From the IMG/VR virus record IMGVR_UViG_3300025767_000021, positions 1 through 58,294 of that record: 58,294 nucleotides of DNA. One strand, written 5' to 3'. Numbering within the stretch: position 1 is the first letter of the stretch; every line of letters starts with the position of its first letter. Origin of the DNA: a virus. Made by a program: the position numbers and the translations under genes. Shown here one piece after another: positions 53,101-58,294 of the stretch. The notes under the pieces were generated by a model. It did no database searches. It worked only from the letters and a program-made list of their open reading frames with translations, and was not told where the DNA came from.

Positions 53101-55049
53101 GAAGTACATCTATCTATTCGGATTCAAATAGATATGGGGTACTTGTAAACGCACCATATTATCCACACTTATACATCAACGCTTACGCTGATAATGGTAA
53201 CACTACACATGGTGCTGTGTTATCGATGTTGGGTAATTTAAGTGCCGGTGGATATAGAAAGTGGAATATGGGTATCGCAAACCGAAACCCAAATGAATTC
53301 TCAATTGGTTGGTATGATAATAACCAAAACCCTCACTATGGTGTTGGTGTTGGTTGGTCTTACCCTGCTAGATGGTGGATTGATACTGGTGGTAATAGTA
53401 TTGCAGCCGGTTCTCACAGAGCACCTATTTTCTATGATTCCAATGATACTAATTACTATGTAGACCCTAATAGTACATCTCGATTCAATGTAATTCGGAC
53501 AAATTCGGTAAGAAATGATGGTGATGTATCATCAGATGATGGATTTGGTATGTATTGGTCATCTGGTGGTTCAACTGCATACGCTATTTATAGAGAAAGT
53601 GGTGGTTGGTCTTATAGATACCCTGATTTAAGAATTGCATTCCATACGGGTATTAAGTTGGGTGCAAACGCTAACTACAATGGTATTCGTTTCTACACCG
53701 ATTACGATATGAGTTCTCAGGTAATGTCGGTAAACAACGCAACTGACCCATTGGGTGCAGCAAATGTGTATGTTAACAACAACCTACAAGCTGGTTCATC
53801 TGTAAGGGCAACAATCTTCTACGATTCAAATGATACGGGTTACTTTATGGACCCAACTTCGGATTCGAATTGGCAAGGTCTATCTCGATTTGGTCAGATG
53901 AGAATCGGTTTAACTGGTAAATCTCAATATAGAAGAAACAACTATACTTCTGATACTCGTTATTGGACTGGTGCAATGGGTTGGGGAACAACGGATTTAA
54001 TCTCAATGTTTGACCAAGGTTCTGGTTTCATTGATACATGGTCAAACCCAGCTAACCAACCTGCTGGTACATCTCACTGGGTAGGTATCCAAGCATCTCA
54101 CTTTAATGGTGGATACAACTATGGATATGGTATCCAAATCGTTGGTGGACCAATCCAAGGTTTATGGCATACTTCATACTGGTCATCTAAGAGAAGTTGG
54201 TACAAAATCGCAATGTATGGGTTGAATGAATATTCAAACGAATTCTATTCAACGGTAATGTACGATTCAAATGATACTTCATATCGTATTGACCCTAATA
54301 GTTCATCACAACTAAGACAGGTATATGCGAATGACTGGTTCAGACCTCAAGGTGCAACTGGTATCTATTGGCAAGATTATGGTAGAGGTATCCGTGATGT
54401 TGCACCTGAGGGTGGACAATATGGTAATGTTACTACCTATGGTGGTGGTGTAAACGCATGGCAAGGTTGGTCTATCCAAGGTAGAATGGTATTCATGCAC
54501 AATGGTGGTTCTGAAGTTGGTATCTATAATGATGTTGAAAATGAGTGGATGTTATTTGGTTTACGAAATTCCTATATGGAACTTCGTTACAACAACTCTC
54601 GGAAAGGTAGAGCAGAATCATATGGTTGGAGAGTTGATGGTGATTTAAGAGCAACTGGTGATGTTATCGCTTACTACTCTGATATGAGATTGAAGGATAA
54701 GGTTGGTGATATCAAAAATGCTCTTGATAAAGTTGCTAAATTAAATGGTTTCTATTATAGAAATAATAAAGAAGCCAATTTAGTAGGATATGCCGGAAAC
54801 GAATTACAAATCGGTTTATCAGCACAAGATGTTGAATCGGTTCTTCCTGAAATCGTTCATCCAGCTCCGTTAGCACAATCATTAGGATATGATTACAAAA
54901 CTATCAACTATGATAGAGTTGTACCTCTTTTAGTAAACGCAATCAACGAACAAAAATCAATTGTGGATGAACAAAAAGAAGAAATCGAATATTTAAAGTC
55001 AGAACTTTCAGAAATGAAAGAAATGTTGAAAAAATTATTAAACAAATAA
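44175..55049 (+). CDS. Giant tail fibre (3624 aa) with collagen-like region, YYxDP repeats and S74 chaperone
   Basis: One 10.9-kb frame; GAGG before ATG. N-terminal ~60 residues are unique, then two LFNIP-type units and the SSVIYSSGSNVFGD module. Residues ~279-663 are collagen-like Gly-Ser-Ser/Gly-Thr-Ser. Next comes a fibre domain (TVNTETILLADNIITLNSNF) and three copies of IWHSGNDGAGSGLDADL or a shorter form. From ~1385 to ~3380 there are 18 copies of YDxNNTxYYxDPxSTS, a repeat seen in many phage tail fibres. The C-terminus is an intramolecular chaperone: SDMRLKD (S3502, K3507 as the catalytic dyad), then GLSAQDVESVLPEIVHP and NYDRVVPLLVNAI, ending in a coiled coil. S74 domains help trimerise the fibre and cut themselves off just before that serine. 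A host-recognition fibre is well supported. Confidence 0.92.
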   Translation: MEYGGKNPNGINQVSQSLLSIDVQGVEQINISTSSVDINTSLNVENGITASSFSGSFVGDGSELNNIPTTALTGDIARIAEGSATASVSNGTTLEINVTTNIDGDVNATGEISGAFISGDGGGLFNVPAEALGDINRIKSGSAQAAISPNFGLVIDAETTINNDLTVTGSTTIETDLTVDNDLSVGRDVSIDRNLSVAGRITSQELLTTFISSSVIYSSGSNVFGDESSDTHQFTGSVLIKDSVVIPVFSSEPSGGQIGQLYYNDSDTNIYRYTSTGWEPAAGTAGTSGTSGTSGSSGSSGSSGSSGTSGTSGIDGSSGSSGTSGSSGTDGSAGSSGSSGSSGSSGSSGSSGSSGSSGSSGSSGSSGTSGTSGTSGSSGSSGSSGSSGTSGSSGSSGSSGSSGSSGSSGSSGSSGADGADGSSGSSGSSGVSGSSGSSGVSGSSGSSGSSGSSGSSGSSGSSGSSGSSGVDGQDGVGGSAGTSGSSGSSGSSGSSGSSGSSGIDGDDGSSGSSGSSGSSGSSGTSGRDGAGGEGGTPGTSGSSGSSGSSGSSGSSGSSGSSGSSGSSGTSGTSGTSGSSGSSGSSGSSGNDGASGAPGSSGSSGSSGSSGTSGSSGTSGSSGSSGSSGSSGSSGSSGSSGSSGSSGSSGSSGSSGSSGSSGSSGLLALTGTTNNGVITLNGSAPNATVESNLTFDGTTLVVTGNLSVTGTTTTVNTETILLADNIITLNSNFTSGTPSENAGIEILRGGSATRQFIWNEGSGRWYADTNFQAAGRIYANDIDTGQGATEVYLMNQNIRTSDSPTFNQLYLSNNGNGTNIRIGDDAWFGDTNVGNTIQITGVQDATQGYLVFGSSDNTALGRSGTGALTYGGNTIWHSGNDGAGSGLDADLFDGQQNTSFFRSLSGGSGASIDSYTDNGFRTLGYSGYSSILWSTNAGGSTGTVQMEFEYNTPSRGFKIRNKTDNSSWSSVGWVAMTTSNQGHINGTIWHSGNDGAGSGLDADLLDGLELHTGRNNEANKVVRTDVNGYVNFGWINTTSGNTSSTISDIYVNTNDGYIRKATPSHFRSQILDGVYTPLDHIRSLGTQAFTGTATTAGLISEMESDGAFDSYTSVFKTSWSYAGNFDLSDAGRFTETAGSSWITWTDNSSDSTRGNITALAIAPNTGGSAGKVFIYNDQGSSYAPGWREVWTSTSDGAGSGLDADLWDGYQFSDYLNQAVRTTDSPTFSNLYVDGYIYHNGDTNTYIRFVGADDFQIVAGGRQVLRMDEGTDPDLLYLGDSATYTVNQGQLIVGQTSISYTINDNTPLVGSNTNNRVHINGSIQLTNNDDAIVFGRGTSSFLKDEELGFGWGGGWYMTDGTYLRVRNNKTLYSTGDFHYNRFYSFDNTGYFAEPNSSSVFRDLELRTYGLRLQRNYSYNGIWFNGGTDTNHVLWNHYYGGPTSKGAAGSGGFDGMFWNTLQGLRLRGGSSGAYDIAHFHNTSSSTSNAFYVQLFADNTEQLGTRGGYGYAPNQFRTPFIYDSNNTAYYLDPNSTSRWNESNQDGYHTFNNYGIGVTGTYSASRLQLVFAMGSAYRPNSAGTSTANMYGIGWSHPNAGSLGGANNLNDHGLLIINNGSFRAAISSRIVASEEVRGTLFRDYNNSGYYADPASTSQLSVINVNGQGSAFTNQTYPLYVYSYGNTASESANGLQVYSTGGAGAGFAFHRGGYYAVNMGLDSDNVIRIGGWSAASNRWQLDMSGNTFAAGSHRAPIFYDTNNTAYYADPNSNSRFYDLQLRGHYVRTYTHSGSDFTSGTLVSTSIPSSATNGASFVLEATGKSYSGDAPFSFMAQGYLYANTIINYSGVHFGKPGFTQMKIFNNGGTLAFWWPRVSYWNSFTVHVRDANGDDRNLVTSITNSTEPTGSKKVTVNMLVSATYGVNNNTGDLYATRYYDSNNTAFYTDPASTSQMNYIDAHRFRDRDNTSYYLEPASGATLYGNNGSFVITGGWPQLVIRQNDGTQDASIHFDAGYARKFNVGPGAGTSEGPEFGISVYSAPRGTHYFTPFRVNADTGYVQIGDRDNPAYPLDVSGNAYFRNTLYMGNDQEIQLFTSSGNIRGYIKATESNDAHLVIATSGGEDISFRDGGTGGSWNQIIRGDGQVLVAGRMDSPIYYDRNDTNYYMDYNSTTSGRLRGNLIFNDYGVGVVGTYTSTRYQAVFSMGAAYLLPNNGTSTGNLYGIAWSHPNAGGAASNLASHGMLILENGSFRGAWGGGRIITTSDIRGTVYYDYNDTGYYIDPNTTGTSFRGRGEIFLGPNSSSRYLRLGGNGGATDHATVSTSNGNLHLDARSGYNIYLAWYNTSDVYVGGAIQATRYYDRNNTSYYGDFASTSYFNDIRPNIIYDRNNTAYRWDGDSTSIMNALQVNKTYYREDYIDVPGSFNGSYAWVRFSISRFNGGGSPVEFSISRRINDNGNNPYGGCTARYIVNSREWHSGQENAWYFYTEHGSYNANQNPYGYFVRSAGPRDLASGGYWFYMQLLQGVRYRISFASDMNFNNNGIGGIEYSVSDPGGVERQLLGSGVMGNNSTYNQLNAHRFRDSNNPDFYLDPASTSYLNDVRADIFYDRNNTSYYGDFAGVSYFNDIRPNIIYDRSNTGYYWNGDGRSRMNGLELVSSGNQVSGNDATLWIQGSNNDWAIIVDKYSYDYGFDVRLASSHSYSYRALRNGSEYFRVGTDLMYHNASMRAPIFYDLNNTGYYVDPSDFSNLNSGLRATEIYARNWFRNDNSGEGLYNQATGMHWYSDSNRRWRVYGGQSTVEIAMATAGNNIRGYFYADNGNSVGILDAGGSWAIRHANDNGTYFYTDNGTYEFGVGRDVVGGNYGTVVTTSTRGGWGGYSINNGWVFMHDHSNAAGIYNDYENEWAILMYRNSYVQLMHNGTYQLETQSYGVYMRDQVRASIFYDHNTGYYFNGDGLSRMNHVNIIGSAGRYSLMVGPEVTYTNGSTSIYSDSNRYGVLVNAPYYPHLYINAYADNGNTTHGAVLSMLGNLSAGGYRKWNMGIANRNPNEFSIGWYDNNQNPHYGVGVGWSYPARWWIDTGGNSIAAGSHRAPIFYDSNDTNYYVDPNSTSRFNVIRTNSVRNDGDVSSDDGFGMYWSSGGSTAYAIYRESGGWSYRYPDLRIAFHTGIKLGANANYNGIRFYTDYDMSSQVMSVNNATDPLGAANVYVNNNLQAGSSVRATIFYDSNDTGYFMDPTSDSNWQGLSRFGQMRIGLTGKSQYRRNNYTSDTRYWTGAMGWGTTDLISMFDQGSGFIDTWSNPANQPAGTSHWVGIQASHFNGGYNYGYGIQIVGGPIQGLWHTSYWSSKRSWYKIAMYGLNEYSNEFYSTVMYDSNDTSYRIDPNSSSQLRQVYANDWFRPQGATGIYWQDYGRGIRDVAPEGGQYGNVTTYGGGVNAWQGWSIQGRMVFMHNGGSEVGIYNDVENEWMLFGLRNSYMELRYNNSRKGRAESYGWRVDGDLRATGDVIAYYSDMRLKDKVGDIKNALDKVAKLNGFYYRNNKEANLVGYAGNELQIGLSAQDVESVLPEIVHPAPLAQSLGYDYKTINYDRVVPLLVNAINEQKSIVDEQKEEIEYLKSELSEMKEMLKKLLNK
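45010..46165 (+). repeat. Collagen-like Gly-Ser-Ser region (~385 aa)
   Basis: Gly at every third residue, mainly GSS and GTS, with occasional GVD, GAD, GRD and a single GTP. Unlike the 3645-aa protein it has no DGTFF interruptions. Confidence 0.9.
48320..54312 (+). repeat. 18 YDxNNTxYYxDP fibre repeats
   Basis: By eye 18 copies of Y-D-x-N-[ND]-T-x-Y-Y-x-D-P-x-S-T-S and close variants at irregular spacing of ~150-700 nt, separating longer beta domains. Known in tail fibres of other large phages. Confidence 0.8.
54678..55049 (+). other. Peptidase S74 intramolecular chaperone domain
   Basis: Starts at the catalytic serine (codon 54678) of SDMRLK with Lys five residues on (codon 54693). This is the Ser-Lys dyad of S74 domains. 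Expected self-cleavage just before this serine would release a ~123-aa chaperone ending in a coiled coil. Confidence 0.85.
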
Positions 55050-55053
55050 TAAG

Positions 55054-55296
55054 ATGGCAATTACACAAAAAATAGTTTTAAACAAATTGGATATTAATGT
55101 TCAAAATCCAAGTATGGAAGTTGTTAAGAGAGTTTCTTTTTACGAAGGTGAAGAGGAACTTAATAGAACTCATATTTCAATTATATATTCATTTGAAAAT
55201 GAAGAAAATTTGTATGTGAGTGAATCTCAATATATACAAGACACTTGGACATTTGTATCAGCTAGTTTCATAGAAACCTCAGGAAGTATTTCTTAA
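55054..55296 (+). CDS. Unknown 80-aa protein
   Basis: 80 residues starting 4 bp after the fibre stop. ITQKIVLNKLDINVQNPSM, RTHISIIYSFENEENLYVSE, ending FVSASFIETSGSIS. Looks like a small beta protein. No family recognised. Probably cotranscribed with the fibre. Confidence 0.6.
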   Translation: MAITQKIVLNKLDINVQNPSMEVVKRVSFYEGEEELNRTHISIIYSFENEENLYVSESQYIQDTWTFVSASFIETSGSIS

Positions 55297-55306
55297 TGAG
55301 GTAATA

Positions 55307-55316
55307 TATATTTATT
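55307..55316 (+). promoter_or_regulatory. Promoter-like motif TATATTTATT (first of two)
   Basis: 75 bp upstream of ATG 55391; a second copy lies 42 bp downstream with a hairpin between them. Confidence 0.4.
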
Positions 55317-55324
55317 TGTTAGAA

Positions 55325-55345
55325 TAATTCTCTTTTGGAGAATTA
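55325..55345 (+). other. Hairpin between two promoter-like motifs
   Basis: TAATTCTC / GAGAATTA, a perfect 8-bp stem with a TTTTG loop. No T tract follows, so it is not a classic terminator. It may be a weak terminator or processing site ending the fibre transcript. Confidence 0.5.
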
Positions 55346-55348
55346 CTC

Positions 55349-55358
55349 TATATTTATA
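55349..55358 (+). promoter_or_regulatory. Promoter-like motif TATATTTATA (second of two)
   Basis: 32 bp upstream of ATG 55391; AAAAAGGAAA is the ribosome binding site in between. Confidence 0.5.
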
Positions 55359-55390
55359 CTTGAAAAAACAAATTTAAAAAGGAAAATAAT

Positions 55391-55795
55391 ATGGCAATTT
55401 CATATTCTTGGAAAGTTACCCAAATGACCAAAAAAACAGTTGGGGATAATGAAAATGTAGTTCTTCATGTAAGATGGGACTTAATTGGTACTGATTCATC
55501 TACTGGTACTTCTGGTAAATTTAGTGGAGCAACTCCTTTAGATTTTGATTCATCATCAACTGATGAATTTGTTGCATATGGTGATTTAACTGAAGATTTA
55601 GTAATCGGATGGATTCAAAATATTGTAGTTGATTCTTATTGGGACCATGTAGTTGAAAAAATCAACGAACAAATCGATGCAATCAATGACCCAGAAGAAG
55701 AAGTTAAAGATGATGCTCTACCTTGGTCAACAGGTTCAGCTGATATGAGTCCAATTGTTACCGCAGAAGAAGCGGCTAGTGGTTCAGTAGAATAA
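55391..55795 (+). CDS. Small structural protein before the tail sheath (DUF7936-like)
   Basis: 134 residues; AAAAAGGA before ATG. VLHVRWDLIGTDSSTGTSGK, then VAYGDLTEDLVIGWIQ and an acidic segment ending DDALPWS. I recall this arrangement (W-x-x-x-G-T-D, then L-T-E-x-x-V-I-G-W, then L-P-W) from small proteins of T4-like marine phages, function unknown. It stands alone between promoter-like motifs just before gp18. Confidence 0.65.
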   Translation: MAISYSWKVTQMTKKTVGDNENVVLHVRWDLIGTDSSTGTSGKFSGATPLDFDSSSTDEFVAYGDLTEDLVIGWIQNIVVDSYWDHVVEKINEQIDAINDPEEEVKDDALPWSTGSADMSPIVTAEEAASGSVE

Positions 55796-55817
55796 TTGTT
55801 GGTTTGAACATTTTGGT

Positions 55818-55827
55818 TATATTTATA
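55818..55827 (+). promoter_or_regulatory. Promoter-like motif TATATTTATA before tail sheath
   Basis: 41 bp upstream of gp18 ATG 55869, directly followed by a small hairpin. Confidence 0.5.
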
Positions 55828-55852
55828 TAAGTAATAACAAAATCATTACTTA
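55828..55852 (+). other. Hairpin in gp18 leader
   Basis: TAAGTAAT / ATTACTTA, 8-bp stem with a 9-nt loop, between the promoter-like motif and the gp18 ribosome binding site (ACGGAG). No T tract. Confidence 0.4.
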
Positions 55853-55868
55853 ATAATACGGAGATAAT

Positions 55869-58160
55869 ATGGCAGAAAGAATTGTTTCACCTGGTGTGTT
55901 TACAAGAGAAAATGACCTTTCATTTTTAGCACAAGGTGTAGGAGAAATTGGGGCAGCGTTTATAGGACCTTTTAAACAAGGCCCAGCGTTCGTTCCCACA
56001 ATCGTTAGAACTCAATCGGAATTTGAGGATAAATTTGGTACACCTGATGGTACTTACTATACAGAATATGCAGTACAAAACTACTTGAGAGAGGCTGGAA
56101 CTGCAACAATCGTTAGAGTAGCGGGTGTTGGTGGTTATGAGCAAGTAGCACCTATTGGTTTAAAAGCTAGTGGTTCATTTGGTGAAACATTAATCGGAGT
56201 TCTTCATTCAACAAACAATGGTGATGAAGCAGTTGGATTTAGTGGTTTTAGTGTATCTAATGGAACGGCATCTGGTTCATTTGTAGTTAGTGGTAGTGGT
56301 ATTGGTGAAGTATCTTCATCTTTATTATCATCTGATAACAATGATGTAACTGATGTATTTGGTGTATCTGCATTGGGTTCAAAAGATGCATACACATACA
56401 CTTACTTTAGGAACGCTTATTCTGATATTGATACTGCTATTACTGGTGGTGTTGTAGTACAGGCTGAAGCTTTACCAACGCAAGACTTTACTTACGATGC
56501 TAGTGTAGCGGCAACTCCTTGGGTTAAATCACAACTTATCTCCGGTGAAAGATATGACCTATTCCGTTTCCATACTTTAGGACATGGTAATGGAGAAAAT
56601 ACAAGATTCAAAGTTTCTATCTCTGGTGTTAAAGCAGCGGGTGAAGATGGTGGTACTGATTACTCAGTATTTAGTGTAACTATCCGTTCATTCTCAGATA
56701 CTGATAAGAGAAAAGTAGTATTAGAATCATTTAACAATGTAAACTTAGACCCATCATCACCTAACTATATTGCAAGAGTGATTGGTGATAGATACTATAC
56801 TGTTAACTCAGAAGGTAAGATTAGTGAAAATGGTGATTGGTTAAATAACTCTAAATATATTAGAGTAGAAGTTGGTGCACAAGGTTCTTACCCTGTATCA
56901 GCTGCACCATTCGCACATGGAGCTTACGAAAACTCAATTAAAGTAACTGACCCAACATTAGTACCTGCGGTAGTTTACCAAACAACTTCAACTTCAAACA
57001 CAACTGGTAATCCTTACCAATATGCTGGTTTCAACTTTGAAACTGCTGGTGTTAAGTTGGATAACGCTAACTACTTAAAACCAATTCCTGATGCAGCTGG
57101 TACTGGCTCGAATGTTGTATTCGGATTTGATTCTCAGTTATCATTGGAAATGACTGGTTCTGCAGCAGCAGATATGATTAAGAGACAATTCACATTGGCA
57201 TTCCAAGGTGGATTTGATGGAATGAGTCCTGCTAGAGAAATCTCTTTAGGAGCATCAATCTCAGCTGGTAACTCACAAGGATTTGATTTAACCGATTCAA
57301 CTGCTAGTGGTTCAGTAGCATACGCTAAAGCTGTGAACGCAATCTCTAACGCTGATGAGTTTGATATCAATATGGTAGTAACTCCAGGTATCGTAAGAAG
57401 ATTACACACCGCAGTTGTTACTGATGTATTGGATATGGTAGAAGCTAGACAAGATTGTTTCTACATCTCTGATTTCACCGCAGTAAATGATACTATCGCT
57501 CAAGCAACCGCACAAGCGGCAGCAGTAGATTCTAACTATGTTGGAACTTACTACCCTTGGGTTAAGACAGTAGATACGAATACTAACAAACTAATCTCAG
57601 TTCCACCTTCAGTATTACTTCCAGCGGTTTACGCAGCAAATGACGCTATTGCAGCTGAATGGTTCGCACCTGCTGGTTTGAATAGAGGTGGTATTGTAGG
57701 AGCAGTTTCAGTTCTTAATAGATTGACTCACTCTGAAAGAGATACCTTATACGAAAACAAAGTAAACCCAATCGCTTCATTCCCTGGACAAGGTATTGTG
57801 GCATTTGGACAGAAAACTCTGCAAGATAGAGCATCTGCTTTAGATAGAATCAATGTAAGAAGATTGTTAATTAATGTTAAGAAGTTTGTGGCATCTACTT
57901 CTAGATTCTTAGTGTTCGAACAAAATACCGCTACAACAAGAGGTAGATTTATCAACACCGTACAACCTTACTTAGAAGCAATTCAACAAAGACAAGGTTT
58001 ATACGCATTCAAAGTAGTTATGGATGAAACTAACAACACTCCTGATGTAGTTGATAGAAACATACTTGCTGGACAGATTTTCTTACAACCGGCTAAGACC
58101 GCTGAATTCATTGTAATTGATTTCAACATCTTACCAACTGGAGCATCGTTCTCGGCATAA
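55869..58160 (+). CDS. gp18: Tail sheath protein, gp18-like
   Basis: 763 residues (T4 gp18 is 659); ACGGAG before ATG. N-terminus SPGVFTRENDLSFLAQGVGE and AAFIGPFKQGPAFVPTIV, then LREAGTATIVRVAG: the conserved start of contractile sheath proteins. C-terminal part has NRLTHSERDTLYENKVNPIA, RRLLINVKKFVASTSRFLVF and TAEFIVIDFNILPTG, the conserved sheath domain. The middle (~130-480) is a variable surface insertion with Gly/Ser-rich stretches. The protein forms the sheath around the tail tube that contracts on infection. gp19 follows 49 bp later. Confidence 0.95.
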   Translation: MAERIVSPGVFTRENDLSFLAQGVGEIGAAFIGPFKQGPAFVPTIVRTQSEFEDKFGTPDGTYYTEYAVQNYLREAGTATIVRVAGVGGYEQVAPIGLKASGSFGETLIGVLHSTNNGDEAVGFSGFSVSNGTASGSFVVSGSGIGEVSSSLLSSDNNDVTDVFGVSALGSKDAYTYTYFRNAYSDIDTAITGGVVVQAEALPTQDFTYDASVAATPWVKSQLISGERYDLFRFHTLGHGNGENTRFKVSISGVKAAGEDGGTDYSVFSVTIRSFSDTDKRKVVLESFNNVNLDPSSPNYIARVIGDRYYTVNSEGKISENGDWLNNSKYIRVEVGAQGSYPVSAAPFAHGAYENSIKVTDPTLVPAVVYQTTSTSNTTGNPYQYAGFNFETAGVKLDNANYLKPIPDAAGTGSNVVFGFDSQLSLEMTGSAAADMIKRQFTLAFQGGFDGMSPAREISLGASISAGNSQGFDLTDSTASGSVAYAKAVNAISNADEFDINMVVTPGIVRRLHTAVVTDVLDMVEARQDCFYISDFTAVNDTIAQATAQAAAVDSNYVGTYYPWVKTVDTNTNKLISVPPSVLLPAVYAANDAIAAEWFAPAGLNRGGIVGAVSVLNRLTHSERDTLYENKVNPIASFPGQGIVAFGQKTLQDRASALDRINVRRLLINVKKFVASTSRFLVFEQNTATTRGRFINTVQPYLEAIQQRQGLYAFKVVMDETNNTPDVVDRNILAGQIFLQPAKTAEFIVIDFNILPTGASFSA

Positions 58161-58177
58161 TCAAAAAATGAAAAACT

Positions 58178-58187
58178 AATATTTATT
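58178..58187 (+). promoter_or_regulatory. Promoter-like motif AATATTTATT before tail tube
   Basis: 22 bp upstream of ATG 58210, with AGGAAA between. It suggests separate transcription of the abundant tube protein. Confidence 0.45.
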
Positions 58188-58209
58188 AGTATAAAATAGG
58201 AAATATAAA

Positions 58210-58294
58210 ATGGCAGAAGTATTAGAATTTAACGAAATGTTCTTCACCAACTTCGAACCGAAGATGAAGAATCGCTATATTATGGAGATTGATG
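58210..58294 (+). CDS. gp19: Tail tube protein, gp19-like (3' truncated by window edge)
   Basis: Only 28 codons are in the window (MAEVLEFNEMFFTNFEPKMK then NRYIMEID). The position directly after gp18, and the FEPKMKNRYIM start as I recall from T4-like tube proteins, support gp19; T4 gp19 is 163 aa. The tube is the inner channel for DNA. Identity depends mostly on context because little is visible. Confidence 0.75.
   Translation, partial: MAEVLEFNEMFFTNFEPKMKNRYIMEID

Noticed and set aside
1-58294. tRNA genes or attachment sites
   Set aside because: No cloverleaf-like sequence or integrase-linked repeats noticed by eye; a tRNA search would be needed to exclude them fully.

Overview
The window is a piece of the structural (virion) gene region of a large T4-like contractile-tailed phage (myovirus). 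Every gene I accept is on the + strand, genes are packed with 0-60 bp gaps or ATGA/TAATG overlaps, the DNA is AT-rich, and the recognisable proteins are T4-type: portal gp20 (5'-truncated), prohead protease gp21, scaffold gp22, major capsid protein gp23, neck gp13 and gp14, tail-sheath stabiliser gp15, tail sheath gp18 and the first codons of tail tube gp19. No replication, lysis, tRNA or integration genes are visible. The host cannot be fixed from the sequence. Purine-rich ribosome binding sites (AAGGA, GAGG) precede most genes that do not overlap their upstream neighbour. Fibre sequences of this style are, from memory, common in uncultured marine and freshwater T4-like phages.

Layout. 1-7538: portal, then a block of prohead core genes (three unknown proteins, gp21, three more modular unknown proteins), closed by a strong intrinsic terminator. 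7566-7787: a roughly 220-nt region holding a promoter-like motif and a hairpin. 7788-10552: scaffold gp22 and capsid gp23, closed by a second terminator. 10643-13117: a GIY-YIG homing endonuclease, a 71-aa protein and a 548-aa fibre-like protein. 13179-16749: neck and tail-completion genes gp13-gp14-gp15 plus two small unknowns. 16756-55049: three giant repetitive virion proteins (4477, 3645 and 3624 aa, about 60 percent of the window) with smaller satellites: a nested-domain protein, a PKD/leucine-rich-repeat protein, a tail-fibre assembly chaperone and two small beta proteins. 55054-58294: two small proteins, tail sheath gp18 and the start of gp19.

How it works together. gp20, gp21, gp22, gp23 and the core proteins build and process the prohead. 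gp13, gp14 and gp15 close the head and cap the tail. gp18 and gp19 form the tail. The giant proteins are probably long fibres or whiskers: one carries about 21 copies of a ~108-aa C-x-R-D-x-G repeat in five higher-order cassettes, one has a ~1,100-residue proline-free collagen-like segment, and one is a fibre with 18 YYxDP repeats ending in a self-cleaving S74 chaperone.

The most interesting regulatory signal is a short motif, WATATTTATW, found 11 times in intergenic DNA just upstream of gene groups. It divides the window into plausible transcription units that agree with the two terminators. Its core on the coding strand is the reverse complement of the classic T4 late promoter TATAAATA, and it also resembles the Bacteroidota -7 element TAnnTTTG.
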